From Thalassococcus profundi (lineage in GTDB: Bacteria > Pseudomonadota > Alphaproteobacteria > Rhodobacterales > Rhodobacteraceae), in the NCBI RefSeq assembly GCF_003344785.1, contig NZ_QPMK01000013.1, positions 1-64,000 on the forward strand: 64,000 nt of DNA, written 5' to 3'. Under the pieces are notes generated by a model that was not told where the DNA came from, did no database searches, and saw only the letters and a program-made list of their open reading frames with translations. Positions 6,698 through 15,616 of the stretch are shown here, in pieces. Every line of letters begins with the position of its first letter. Within the stretch, counting starts at the first letter, position 1. The translations under genes and the position numbers were made by a program.

Positions 6698-8914
6698 TTA
6701 TGCGGGAGGGGCTGTTAACCGGCTCACGCGCCGAAGGGCACACACGCATTCGCGAGGCAGGATCTCCTCGCCAGGTTCCTCGCCATCGTCCAAAAGCGAA
6801 CCGCCGTCGACCATGTCGAAAGTCGAAAAGAGCGATGCTTCGAGGCGCTTGAATTCCTTTTCGGAGATCGCCGTGTCGGGAAGTCCAAAGACCGCCGCCT
6901 TGTGCGCGGAAAGAGCCTCGATCTCGTCGATCGCTCGAAACACCGTCTCCTCGTCCCAAGCTTTTCGCCCTGCCGACCGGGCACGAAGCGCTCGGCGGCT
7001 CGTCAGCCAGACGTGGAGGTTCACACCGGCGAACCGCTCATGAACAGCAGGAATTTCGCGCCATTCGCCATCAAGGAAAACCTCGATTGCCCCCAGGTCT
7101 TCCGCTTCCCAGCGGATATCGACGACCGTGGGTCCGGACCGGATGAGCCGTGCCGCGAGGTCTCGGTGATGATACTTGATGCCCATGACAACGATGCCGG
7201 ATTTCGAGATTTTCCGTTTGTCACGAAGCCCGAATGCCAGTCTTTTGCTCCGCGTGTCCGGCAGAGCTCGGAGCGGATAGTTGCCGTTGGATATATCCTC
7301 ATCCCATTGCTCGCGGGGTGTGAGCCCTTCGAGACCCGCATGCGGAGAGTTGTGGTAAATATCGACGATCCAGCGGACCAGGGCGAAGGCGACATCTGAC
7401 GCATCCAGACATGCGCGGCCTGCCGCGGGATAGTCACCCCTCTCCCTTGGATTGGAAAACGTTCGTCCGCGAAGCCGTGGCATGAGATCGAGACCTGCCG
7501 TGTGAAACACTCGCTCGACAGTCCCGCGCATGCCGGGAATGCCGCCAATTGTCCTGAGGAACGACATCCCCAAGTCCATGCAGGTACTGCTGAACAAATC
7601 CGCTTTAAAAGCTGGGCCATTGTCAGAGACAAGTAGTTCGGGAATTACGGCATAGGGCCATGGGCTCAGGGCACCCACGTCGTCTGCCCATTGACCCTTG
7701 TCACTCATCACCATGCGAAGGCATTCACGTGCTGCGCTGGTGGTCGGGTTTCTGGTAAGCTTGGCTCCAAGGATGACCTTTGTGCGACAATCTATTGCGA
7801 GAACCAACCACCAGCGCGCTTTCTCCCCGTTCAGCTCCAACGCCTCTATGAAGTCTTTCCCAAAAACCTGATCAAGTTTCGCAGAAAAAATCATGGATAT
7901 GAGGTCAATTCGCCACTCATCAATTTCGACGCGTTCACCAGGTCGGGAGACCTGCACGCCCTTCGCGACGGATCGTAATTTCTTTATTGCGTGATCACGG
8001 CCCCACCGTGCGATAAGGACCTTCAGAAAGTCGAGCTTACCAATCGTTGACAGAATGGCGTCACGCCCCGGAATATCCAGCAACTCTACTCGCTCTGCCG
8101 CCGGCTTATCCCTATTCTCGGCCTCGCGCCTCTGATTTTCCTTCCGGAACCCGCGCCGAACGTCTTGGACAGTCTGCTTTTTGGTCTTTCTCTCGGTTGT
8201 AAGGTAGCTCGCCTGAACAAGCTCCATCATCAGACCGAGCACCTCCGGCCTATAGGCAGAGGTTCTGTTCCCCGAATACGAAAGATTGTCGACCAAGGCT
8301 GACAATCCGTGTTTCCGATATTCAGCGACAAACTTTCTGATCGTGTCCGAACTGAACAGGGTAACGGTTACCTCGGGCTTGCCGCCTCGCTGCTTCCGGC
8401 CAGCCCTCTCTATACGCCGATCACCACGGTTCTTCCGTTCGTGCTCGAGCATCTGCTGCTGAGAGGCCACCTCTTGGAAGTAAGGTTTGATCAGCTCCTC
8501 AATCTTGTCTCGGGACTCTTCAATGTCTGTGGTGTTATTGCGAATTCCCAGTTCTTCGACTGCCATTACATGGGCATACCGGCTGAAGAACCGTGCCCTT
8601 GGCTTATCGGGAAGATCAGAAACCCTGAAGCTGACGTCTGCCAGCCCCACCGCCGGCCTCAGATCGGCGGGAAGGTAATACCCGACCTCGTGCTTGATGC
8701 GTCCAATTGCGCTCAAGCGACTTAGATTAGACATCGGAAACTGCTCGGCTAAGCCAATCCCATCTGCAGGCACGAGTTCCACGTCTTCGCCGACGTATCT
8801 GTTCAAACGAAAGGCTTTGCCGTTGATCGTTATCCGATCATGCACGCCGATGCTGAACCCGGTCCCGACAGGCTTTATCTGGTCCGCCGGCACCATTCTG
8901 AATGGAACACTCAA
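6698..8914 (-). CDS. TnsB-like DDE transposase (Mu/Tn7 type)
   Basis: A 738-residue transposase. The N-terminal half contains winged-helix DNA-binding regions; the catalytic core shows the first Asp in VEIDEWRID, the second in ELLVSDNGPAFKADL, and the Glu in GGIPGMRGTVERVF, so the DDE triad appears intact. A Mu-type C-terminal beta-barrel follows. TnsB binds the transposon ends and joins the 3' ends to target DNA. Its start overlaps the TnsA-like stop by four bases. In Tn7-like elements a TnsC/TniB ATPase normally follows, but none is seen after the stop at 6698, so the element is a remnant or depends on a partner elsewhere. Confidence 0.85.
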   Translation of the reverse strand: MSVPFRMVPADQIKPVGTGFSIGVHDRITINGKAFRLNRYVGEDVELVPADGIGLAEQFPMSNLSRLSAIGRIKHEVGYYLPADLRPAVGLADVSFRVSDLPDKPRARFFSRYAHVMAVEELGIRNNTTDIEESRDKIEELIKPYFQEVASQQQMLEHERKNRGDRRIERAGRKQRGGKPEVTVTLFSSDTIRKFVAEYRKHGLSALVDNLSYSGNRTSAYRPEVLGLMMELVQASYLTTERKTKKQTVQDVRRGFRKENQRREAENRDKPAAERVELLDIPGRDAILSTIGKLDFLKVLIARWGRDHAIKKLRSVAKGVQVSRPGERVEIDEWRIDLISMIFSAKLDQVFGKDFIEALELNGEKARWWLVLAIDCRTKVILGAKLTRNPTTSAARECLRMVMSDKGQWADDVGALSPWPYAVIPELLVSDNGPAFKADLFSSTCMDLGMSFLRTIGGIPGMRGTVERVFHTAGLDLMPRLRGRTFSNPRERGDYPAAGRACLDASDVAFALVRWIVDIYHNSPHAGLEGLTPREQWDEDISNGNYPLRALPDTRSKRLAFGLRDKRKISKSGIVVMGIKYHHRDLAARLIRSGPTVVDIRWEAEDLGAIEVFLDGEWREIPAVHERFAGVNLHVWLTSRRALRARSAGRKAWDEETVFRAIDEIEALSAHKAAVFGLPDTAISEKEFKRLEASLFSTFDMVDGGSLLDDGEEPGEEILPRECVCALRRVSRLTAPPA

Positions 8915-9582
8915 CTTACGGACTCCTTGCGCGAAACCAGCGTCACCGGGGTTATCCGCTCGTTTTGGGGCACGAGCAGGTCACCGAAAGAAATGAGCTT
9001 CAGGAGCGCGCGGTAGCCACGTGCTCCGAGACCGAGATTGTCTGTCAGGGCCTTGATGCTGACGCGCCCCTGAAGATTCCCCACGAGCGCCCGGGCGGCA
9101 TCTTCGGCATCTGGATCCCGATCCCGAAGCGCGACGTTGATGTTTGCGTTGTGCAGCGCTTTTGCGTCGATATCCTGCTCAGTCAGCAACCGGACCGAAT
9201 GGGCAAATTTCTTTTCCTGCACCCACCACGCGACTGTCCGCATGTGTTCGACAAAGCGACCCGACTGAAGGTCGATCGTCGGCTTGATTGTGCACGCAAT
9301 ACGCCGACCGTCGCCTTTCGTCACGACCATGTCGAAGAAATGCCGAAGCTCGTCCCGTCGTCCATAGACGAAGCGCACCTGCTCCCGCACATCGACAACG
9401 TCTGCACGCACGCTCTGCAATTGCAGATGGCACTGTTCGATCCAGGCCTCCGATACCGTGCGCATCCCGGGACCATCGCCAAGCACGGTGAAGCCTGTAC
9501 AGTGCCCTTTCGACGCATTCGCGATCCTTCGGTCTGCCCGAGATGGTTCGGGCAACACTCTTCCCTCCGAAAAACACGGCAT
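8911..9582 (-). CDS. TnsA-like transposon endonuclease
   Basis: A 223-residue protein with a PD-(D/E)XK-type core: a Glu in MRTVSEAWIEQ, an Asp in HFFDMVVTKGDG, and the Lys in RIACTIKPTIDL followed by an EHMR..AWW helix, in the order known for TnsA nucleases. A C-terminal winged helix-turn-helix (GRVSIKALTDNLGLGARGY) completes the fold. TnsA cuts the 5' ends of the element so that TnsAB together perform cut-and-paste transposition. Promoter-proximal position and the four-base overlap with the TnsB-like gene fit the Tn7 order. Assignment rests on motif order and context. Confidence 0.75.
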   Translation of the reverse strand: MPCFSEGRVLPEPSRADRRIANASKGHCTGFTVLGDGPGMRTVSEAWIEQCHLQLQSVRADVVDVREQVRFVYGRRDELRHFFDMVVTKGDGRRIACTIKPTIDLQSGRFVEHMRTVAWWVQEKKFAHSVRLLTEQDIDAKALHNANINVALRDRDPDAEDAARALVGNLQGRVSIKALTDNLGLGARGYRALLKLISFGDLLVPQNERITPVTLVSRKESVS

Positions 9583-10139
9583 ATTCGTTCTCCTTTTGCA
9601 TAGAGAGACCGCCTGCCGGCACGGCGGCCGACAGCGCCCGAAGGCTGCGGTCTATTTTTGGGGTTAGTGTCGACGCTCAGCCGATACGGGCTGGCTCCGC
9701 TCTTGAAGATCCTGACATTTCAACGAGCCAGTGACTCGGTGCCAATGGATGAGCTATGGAAAGTCGCGACGTCCGATCGGGGTATCATCTCCGGTCCGTG
9801 GTTGCTTCGTTTCAAAAGCAATGTTGGCCACTCTTTCTCGCGACGAAGAATTTTTTTTCTTTTGGGCGTTTCTCCTTCTGATCAGTGATTCTCTCGCTAA
9901 GGAATCCGATCACGAGTCCTCTGGTCAACGCTGAGAAACTTCTTTGTGCGCCGCGAGTGATGCGCCGTGCTGCCAACATGGCCTCAAGCATGGAACTCGC
10001 ACGGCAAAACGCTGAAGTTTAATCCAAATTCTGACGCTGAATTTTCCCGGACTATGGTGGTCAACAACCTATAAATTGTGCATGATGTGCGAAGCGGCCC
10101 CTGCATCTTGAGTCCGCTTCAAGAAGACGGAGCTTTACG
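9583..10139. other. gene-free region, possible Tn7-like element end
   Basis: About 560 bases upstream of the TnsA-like gene and before the degenerate transposase. It is lower in GC than its surroundings. It carries three copies of an (A/G)ACGCTGA octamer (9927, 10008, 10033), possible transposase-binding sites. In Tn7-like elements one end lies just upstream of tnsA, so a transposon terminus is expected here, but I could not find a matching opposite end. Confidence 0.4.
9927..10040. repeat. three short direct repeats (A/G)ACGCTGA
   Basis: AACGCTGA at 9927-9934 and 10008-10015, and GACGCTGA at 10033-10040; flanks are partly alike (GAAACTT, AGTTT, ATTTT follow). They sit between a TnsA-like gene and the next ORF, where TnsB-binding repeats would be expected. 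The repeats are short, and chance is not excluded. Confidence 0.35.
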
Positions 10140-11393
10140 GTGACCAAAGCAGCATCTTTTCGAACGCCAGATGCGCGGAGGTCGGCGCTCAAGCTGGCTG
10201 AAACCATTGGCGTGAAAAGGGCGGCTCAAGAGCTGGGTTTACACCGCAACACACTGAACAACTGGAAACGTCGAAAGAAGGAGCAAGGGACACAGGGGTT
10301 GAAGCCTTCACCCCGAAAACAGACGACACATCCGCAGATGACGCCCGCCGCCACGGTTCAGGCGATAATCGATCTCGCTTTGGCGCATCCTTCTTTCGGC
10401 TGTTACAGGCTTAGGGAACTACTGCGGTCGGATGATCGCCAGGTCTCGACGACGACGATCCAGAACATCCTGAACAGGAAAGGTCTCGGGACACAGAGGG
10501 GCCGCCTGATGGCCCTGGAGGATCGCGGAACTCTGGACGGTATGAGCTGCGAGCAGACCGAGTTCGTCAACCGCATGAATCCGTGTTTCCCCAAGTGCAA
10601 TGTCCGGAACCAAGGCCCCGGTTGGGCGCTCGTGGCTGGATCATGGAGCATCCGTGCTGGCGGCTCACCGGACAACATGTTGCTCTTCACCGTCCTTGAT
10701 GTCTGGACAGGATATGTGTTTAGCGTTGTGACGAATGACGATAAGAAAGATAAGGCGCTCCAGAAGCTGAACCATCAGATTGCACGATTTTACCGTGGAT
10801 GGGGGTGCAAGGTTCAGTCCATATACTTGTTCGAAGGAATGGATGAGTCGGACAATTCATTTCTCTCTTATGAGAACAGCCACTTTCTTTTTCAGGCGCA
10901 TCTATCTCAGAACATCATAGTGCGAAATCATCGGTCATGTTGCCTGATGCGGTTTCAAGAGATAATTTCAAAGGAATTCTTTAAGCTTCTTGATGCCGAC
11001 ACGTTCCGATCAAACGTGGATGAGTTCGATCAGTTGCTCCATGAATGGCTGCGCTACTACAACGCGGAACGGAAGCATGAAGGCTATCCGCACAGCGGAA
11101 GGGCACCACTTCACCGTTTCAACTTGCGACCCAAGGTTCGATCCCAGCGAAAGACGTCTGAGCGGCAGCCTCCTGAACCAGCCCGCTGCGGCACATCCGG
11201 CGCAGAAAATTCGCGTTTTTGCGAGCCGTGGCATGGTCGAGGTCGCAAGATAAATAACCTTCTCGATTTCATCGTGAACGACATTCCGGAGGTTACAATT
11301 CAGCCCAGCAACATTCACCCGCCGCCGTTCGATTTCCTCTGGTATTATTGCAACCGGTCCCGAGTTGGCCCAGCACGAGAATTTTTTTCGTGA
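10140..11393 (+). CDS. transposase/integrase-like protein that seems to lack the DDE triad
   Basis: A 417-codon ORF with a GTG start after GGAG. The N-terminus is an IS3/IS481-type helix-turn-helix (ALKLAETIGVKRAAQELGLH then NTLNNWKRR), and the end of the core keeps the shape of an rve integrase domain (LFTVLDVWTGYVFSVVT, and LLHEWLRYYNAERKHEGYPH near the end). The places where the catalytic Asp, Asp and Glu are expected read VAGSWSIRAGG, IYLFEGMDESDN and HRSCCLMRFQE, none matching DxT, TDNG or NGxVERF patterns. The frame is open throughout despite this. It could be a decayed insertion sequence or a protein kept for DNA binding. Codon use is more AT-rich than the neighbours. Confidence 0.65.
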   Translation: MTKAASFRTPDARRSALKLAETIGVKRAAQELGLHRNTLNNWKRRKKEQGTQGLKPSPRKQTTHPQMTPAATVQAIIDLALAHPSFGCYRLRELLRSDDRQVSTTTIQNILNRKGLGTQRGRLMALEDRGTLDGMSCEQTEFVNRMNPCFPKCNVRNQGPGWALVAGSWSIRAGGSPDNMLLFTVLDVWTGYVFSVVTNDDKKDKALQKLNHQIARFYRGWGCKVQSIYLFEGMDESDNSFLSYENSHFLFQAHLSQNIIVRNHRSCCLMRFQEIISKEFFKLLDADTFRSNVDEFDQLLHEWLRYYNAERKHEGYPHSGRAPLHRFNLRPKVRSQRKTSERQPPEPARCGTSGAENSRFCEPWHGRGRKINNLLDFIVNDIPEVTIQPSNIHPPPFDFLWYYCNRSRVGPAREFFS

Positions 11394-11588
11394 AGGGGAA
11401 GCGGCTTATCTTTGGCTTTCGCCGCCGGCCCACGCTACTGCGGGCCCTCATGGCAGCAGGGCACCGTGAACCTGATAGTAAGCTTTGACAGGTACTTTTT
11501 CCATGGCATTGATAGGCTACAAGTTGTAGCGTCCGTGATCTGAGACCCTGGTTCTCGTATGTAGGCGCTCAATTCTCGGAGAACACAC

Positions 11589-12662
11589 ATGGCCGCTTTT
11601 TCGCACGGTTTCACCTTCATCGACCTCTTCGCGGGCATCGGCGGCCTGCGCATAGGTTTCGAGGCGGTTGGAGGCACCTGCGTCTTCACCAGCGAGTGGA
11701 ACAAGTTCTCGCAGCAAACCTACCGCGCGAATTTCGAAGACGGTCACGAGATCAACGGCGACATCACCAAGGTCGACGAGCGTGACATCCCCGCCCACGA
11801 CGTCCTGCTCGCCGGATTTCCCTGCCAGCCGTTTTCCATCGCCGGGGTGTCGAAAAAAAACTCGCTGGGTCGTGCCCACGGTTTCGCGGACGAGACACAG
11901 GGCACGCTCTTCTTTGACGTGGTGCGTATCCTCAGGCACCACAAGCCGAGGGCCTTCCTGCTGGAAAACGTCAAGAACCTCTTGTCGCATGATAAGGGGA
12001 ACACCTTTCGGGTCATCCTCCATGCCCTCGACGAACTGGGATACGATGTCGATCACAAGGTGATCGACGCGCGCCACTGGGTTCCGCAGCACCGGGAACG
12101 CATCTTCATTGCCGGTTTCCGGCGTGACGTGCCTGCCGTGTTTTCCCTCGACGAGGTCATCCTGCCCGGAGGCATTTCACCGACACTTGCGGACATTCTA
12201 CACCCGCAGGACGGTTCGGAGGCTGTCGAGGAGCCTTATACCACCGGTCCCTTGGCCGAGGTGGGAGCCAAATATACGCTCACGCCCAACCTCTGGAAAT
12301 ACCTCCAGAACTACGCGGCCAAACACAAGGCGGCAGGGAACGGTTTTGGCTATGGCCTGTGCCAGCCCCACAACGTCGCGCGCACGCTCAGCGCCCGATA
12401 TTTCAAGGATGGCAGCGAGATCCTGATCGCCCAGGACCACGGAACGCCGCGCCGCCTGACACCGCGAGAGTGCGCGAGGCTCATGGGATTCGACCGCAAG
12501 GGTTCGAACCGCCCGTGGAAGATCGTCGTCTCCGACACCCAAGCCTACCGGCAGTTCGGCAATGCTGTCGCCGCCCCGGTTGCCATTGCCATTGCCGAAG
12601 CGATGGCCCCGTGGATCACCAATACGGTCGCACTGCACCCCAAACGGGGGATGCGTGCCTGA
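11589..12662 (+). CDS. dcm: Dcm-type DNA (cytosine-5) methyltransferase
   Basis: A 357-residue C5 methylase, complete. Motif I DLFAGIGG is at residues 12-19, the catalytic PCQ loop at 78-80, ENV at 126-128, QHRERIF at 167-173, and the closing FGNAVAAP motif near 330. The target-recognition part, with [20 protein letters not shown] and [16 protein letters not shown], closely resembles E. coli Dcm and M.EcoRII as I remember them, which methylate the inner C of CCWGG. It opens unit A and overlaps the Vsr-like gene by eight bases. Its likely job is to protect host sites from the nucleases encoded downstream. CCWGG specificity is an inference from the recognition region. Confidence 0.93.
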   Translation: MAAFSHGFTFIDLFAGIGGLRIGFEAVGGTCVFTSEWNKFSQQTYRANFEDGHEINGDITKVDERDIPAHDVLLAGFPCQPFSIAGVSKKNSLGRAHGFADETQGTLFFDVVRILRHHKPRAFLLENVKNLLSHDKGNTFRVILHALDELGYDVDHKVIDARHWVPQHRERIFIAGFRRDVPAVFSLDEVILPGGISPTLADILHPQDGSEAVEEPYTTGPLAEVGAKYTLTPNLWKYLQNYAAKHKAAGNGFGYGLCQPHNVARTLSARYFKDGSEILIAQDHGTPRRLTPRECARLMGFDRKGSNRPWKIVVSDTQAYRQFGNAVAAPVAIAIAEAMAPWITNTVALHPKRGMRA

Positions 12663-13143
12663 CAAGCCGCCTATGACCCGGTCCGCGATGATGTCGCGGA
12701 TCGGTCCGAAGGATACCAAGCCCGAGATGATGGTGCGCAAAGGGCTGCACAGGCGGGGTTTCCGCTATCGCCTGCACAGACGGGACCTACCCGGAAAGCC
12801 GGACATCGTTCTGCCCAAGCATCGCGCCGTGATCTTCATCCACGGTTGTTTTTGGCACGGCCACGAGGGCTGCCATTATTTTCGCATCCCCAAGACGAAT
12901 ACAGATTTCTGGCAAGCCAAGATCGGACGGAACCGGGAAAGGGATGCTGCGGTCCGACAACACCTTGTAGAGTCAAGGTGGCGCGTTCTAACAGTATGGG
13001 AGTGCGCAACACGCCAGGTGCCAGGGGATTTTCTGATATCGGTGATTGCAGATTGGTTGGCAGGGCCTGAAAGCGAGGCCAGCATTTCAGGGCAGGACCT
13101 TTTCTCACGTCTGGACGGAAAGTCCGGCTCGCGAATGAAGTGA
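12655..13143 (+). CDS. vsr: Vsr-like endonuclease
   Basis: A 162-residue protein of the very-short-patch repair endonuclease family (PD-(D/E)XK-like fold). [20 protein letters not shown], the catalytic Asp in PGKPDIVL, the [11 protein letters not shown] segment with metal-binding His and Cys, and [10 protein letters not shown] all match E. coli Vsr. GTG at 12655 is chosen because GGGGG lies just upstream and it overlaps the dcm stop; ATG at 12673 is the alternative. Classic Vsr nicks T:G mismatches formed by deamination in Dcm sites. In restriction clusters, Vsr-like proteins are predicted to cut unmethylated or foreign DNA. Context here supports the restriction role but does not exclude repair. 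Confidence 0.92.
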   Translation: MPDKPPMTRSAMMSRIGPKDTKPEMMVRKGLHRRGFRYRLHRRDLPGKPDIVLPKHRAVIFIHGCFWHGHEGCHYFRIPKTNTDFWQAKIGRNRERDAAVRQHLVESRWRVLTVWECATRQVPGDFLISVIADWLAGPESEASISGQDLFSRLDGKSGSRMK

Positions 13144-13155
13144 AAGAGCAGGAAG

Positions 13156-14784
13156 ATGAACGACCTCATCAACGATCCGAATGCCGCGCGGCTCATCGTC
13201 GGACTCCGTGATACCGGTTACAATGTCAAGACCGCGGCGGCCGACATCATCGACAATTCGATCGCCGCGGGAGCCAATGCGGTGAACATCAACGTTGAAT
13301 TGATGCATGACGGGCGGAAGATCGTCTATTTCGGTGACGATGGTCACGGCATGACTCGCGATGAGGTTCGTAATGCCATGCGATACGGTGCCGACGAGCG
13401 CGCGGACGCAAAGAGCCTCGGGAAATTTGGGCTGGGGCTGAAAACTGCTTCCAGCTCGGTCTGCAAGCGATACAGCCTTATTTCGAGGAAGTCGCCTGAC
13501 CAAGAACTGGCGAAGTTGACCTGGGATCTCGAACATGTCGAGGCGCAGAACATCTGGGAAATGCTCGACGATCCGGTGACGCCCGATCAGGCTGATCTGT
13601 TCGAGGAACTCTGTGGTGATACCGGGACGCTCGTCGTCTGGGAAAACTGTGACCGTATCCTGTCGAAGGATTACGATCCCGGTTCCAAGGAAAAGGCCGC
13701 GATCAAGCGGCTGGCCGAAACCCTGGGCAAGCACGTTGCGCTGGTTTTTCACCGGTTCCTCGACACGTCGGATGAACGCGAACGGAATGTCACCATCCGG
13801 ATCAACGATGCCGATGTGGCCGCGTGGAATCCATTCTATCCGACCCGCTCCGACCAGGTGCTCGCAGAGTCGAAACAGAGAATCCTTGTCGAATTGCCCG
13901 ATGGCAGCGAAGCGGAAGCCGGTATCAAGGCGTGGATTTTACCTCACCGTCGCGACATGACAAAGGAAGAAGAGGCCAAATTCGCGCGCATTTCGAACCG
14001 GGCGCAGGGTTTTTATGTCTATCGCGAGGGGCGTCTCATTCAAGATGGCGGCTGGCTGGACGTATTTGGCGCACCCGAACCCCATACGTCGCTCCTGCGC
14101 ATCGAATTCGACTTCACCCACGAATTGGACGAGGCATTCCGTATCGACGTGAAGAAATCTCGCATCCTGTTCCATCCAGAACTGGAAGACGGACTTCGCG
14201 GCCTCCTGCAACCGGTCTACCGTGAAGCCGGCAACCGGTATCGCCGCATCTCCCGCGATGACGCCAACAAGAAGGCGACAGTCGACCATGGAAGTTCCAA
14301 CAAGAACATCGCGGCAACGGCGAACGTCGCCAAACCACAGGTGGCCAGCGCAGATCCGGTGAGCCAGACCGTCGAGGTGAACAACAAGCGCGGCGTAAAG
14401 ATCAGGATCAAGGTTCCCGTTCAGGAACACGTCAATCCGGAGTCGATTTACGTCGAGGCGGTCACGACAATCACCAGTGGACACCTGTTCGAACCCGCCT
14501 ATCGCAGTCCCGGGGTGTCGGATCACGTTCCGGGCGTTCTGCTGAACAAGCATCATGACTTCTACCAGAAAATTTACCAACGCGCCGCCGCCAGCGGATA
14601 TGCCGTTGAGGGCATGGACCTGCTCCTTTACGCCTTTGCGATGGCGGAACAGAATAACACAGATCCGGAACTGGAGCCGGTGTTCGAGGACATACGCGAG
14701 GAGATCTCGTCCAACCTCAAGAAGCTGCTGCGAAATCTGCCCGATCCCACTTCGGTGGAGCTGAATGAGGCTGACGAAGTCTGA
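13156..14784 (+). CDS. GHKL ATPase, MORC/MutL-like, of a restriction system
   Basis: A 542-residue protein with an N-terminal HSP90/GHKL ATPase domain. The N-box is ADIIDNSIAAGA (Asn34), the G1 box DDGHGM (61-66), and the G2 box LGKFGLGLKTAS (88-99). An S5-like region follows, including KSRILFHPELEDGLRGLLQP. These are the marks of the prokaryotic MORC/paraMORC families, which were predicted by Iyer, Abhiman and Aravind (2008) to act in restriction systems with helicases and nucleases. Such ATPases close as DNA clamps or loops on nucleotide binding. The gene starts 12 bp after vsr and overlaps the HNH gene by 20 bases. The C-terminal 150 residues have no domain I recognise. Confidence 0.87.
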   Translation: MNDLINDPNAARLIVGLRDTGYNVKTAAADIIDNSIAAGANAVNINVELMHDGRKIVYFGDDGHGMTRDEVRNAMRYGADERADAKSLGKFGLGLKTASSSVCKRYSLISRKSPDQELAKLTWDLEHVEAQNIWEMLDDPVTPDQADLFEELCGDTGTLVVWENCDRILSKDYDPGSKEKAAIKRLAETLGKHVALVFHRFLDTSDERERNVTIRINDADVAAWNPFYPTRSDQVLAESKQRILVELPDGSEAEAGIKAWILPHRRDMTKEEEAKFARISNRAQGFYVYREGRLIQDGGWLDVFGAPEPHTSLLRIEFDFTHELDEAFRIDVKKSRILFHPELEDGLRGLLQPVYREAGNRYRRISRDDANKKATVDHGSSNKNIAATANVAKPQVASADPVSQTVEVNNKRGVKIRIKVPVQEHVNPESIYVEAVTTITSGHLFEPAYRSPGVSDHVPGVLLNKHHDFYQKIYQRAAASGYAVEGMDLLLYAFAMAEQNNTDPELEPVFEDIREEISSNLKKLLRNLPDPTSVELNEADEV

Positions 14785-15616
14785 GATGCTGTCAGCGCGC
14801 CAAACCCTCATCCGTGAAGAGCTGGAGGTTGGAACCGGCGCCGCGATCGGCATGGCCGTTGACGGATCGAAAACGCGGACCGGCCTGCGGATCTGGTTTG
14901 CGGATCTCGAGGAACGGCATGGCCCCGTGGCCGAGCTGCGTCCGCATGGCCTGAAGGGTTACGCGGTGACTTTGAGGTTTGGCGCATTTGCGGGTGAGGT
15001 TGTGCGTCGGATCGCCGGTGCCGTGCCCGAAGATGTGCATTTGGCACGGGCCCTCATCGCATCCATCGACAATTCTGTCGAGATCGCAATCCAAGGGCAA
15101 GACACAGCCGACTGGAAGATCACTTCCGGAGATTTCCGGATGACGGCCATTGTTCGAAACCTCCCGCGTGACCCGGAAATCGCACTGACGCAAGTAAGCC
15201 GCGACACGATCGTGCCCATGATGGCCGCCATGGCCGAACTGATCGGATACGACATTATCGATGAGGTCGACCAAGGCGAGCCGGAATATGAAGGGGCGGA
15301 ACTCGTCTCAACGGTCCGGCGCCGGGAACGGAACCCCCGCAACAGGCTCCTGTGCATCAGGCTGCACGGCGAAATCTGCGTCTGCTGCGGCGTCGACCCG
15401 CGCGCAACCTACGGCCCAGCAGGGAGCATCATCGAGGTTCACCATCTCGAGCCACTTTCACTCCGTAAAGAACCACGCCTCTATGATCCCGCGTTCGACC
15501 TCGTGCCGCTCTGCCCGAACTGTCATCGCGCCGTGCACACGCGCCGCCCCGAACCGTGGTCATTGGACGAACTGCGCGAATTGATGGCCGATCCGATGGG
15601 CAAGGCAGCCCTGTGA
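14765..15616 (+). CDS. HNH endonuclease with an unrecognised N-terminal domain
   Basis: A 283-residue protein. The last third is a zinc-containing HNH nuclease: CVCCG at 205-209, IEVHHLEPLS with the HH pair at 226-227, and LCPNCHRAVH with Cys250, Cys253, His254 and His258, spaced as in McrA-like enzymes. The first 190 residues contain RIWFADLEERHGPVAELRPH and a mixed alpha/beta pattern but no domain I can name; it may read DNA or modification state. ATG at 14765 overlaps the upstream gene by 20 bases; ATG at 14786 is possible. The stop overlaps the next start as GTGA. It is a second possible nuclease of unit A besides Vsr. Confidence 0.88.
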   Translation: MRLTKSEMLSARQTLIREELEVGTGAAIGMAVDGSKTRTGLRIWFADLEERHGPVAELRPHGLKGYAVTLRFGAFAGEVVRRIAGAVPEDVHLARALIASIDNSVEIAIQGQDTADWKITSGDFRMTAIVRNLPRDPEIALTQVSRDTIVPMMAAMAELIGYDIIDEVDQGEPEYEGAELVSTVRRRERNPRNRLLCIRLHGEICVCCGVDPRATYGPAGSIIEVHHLEPLSLRKEPRLYDPAFDLVPLCPNCHRAVHTRRPEPWSLDELRELMADPMGKAAL

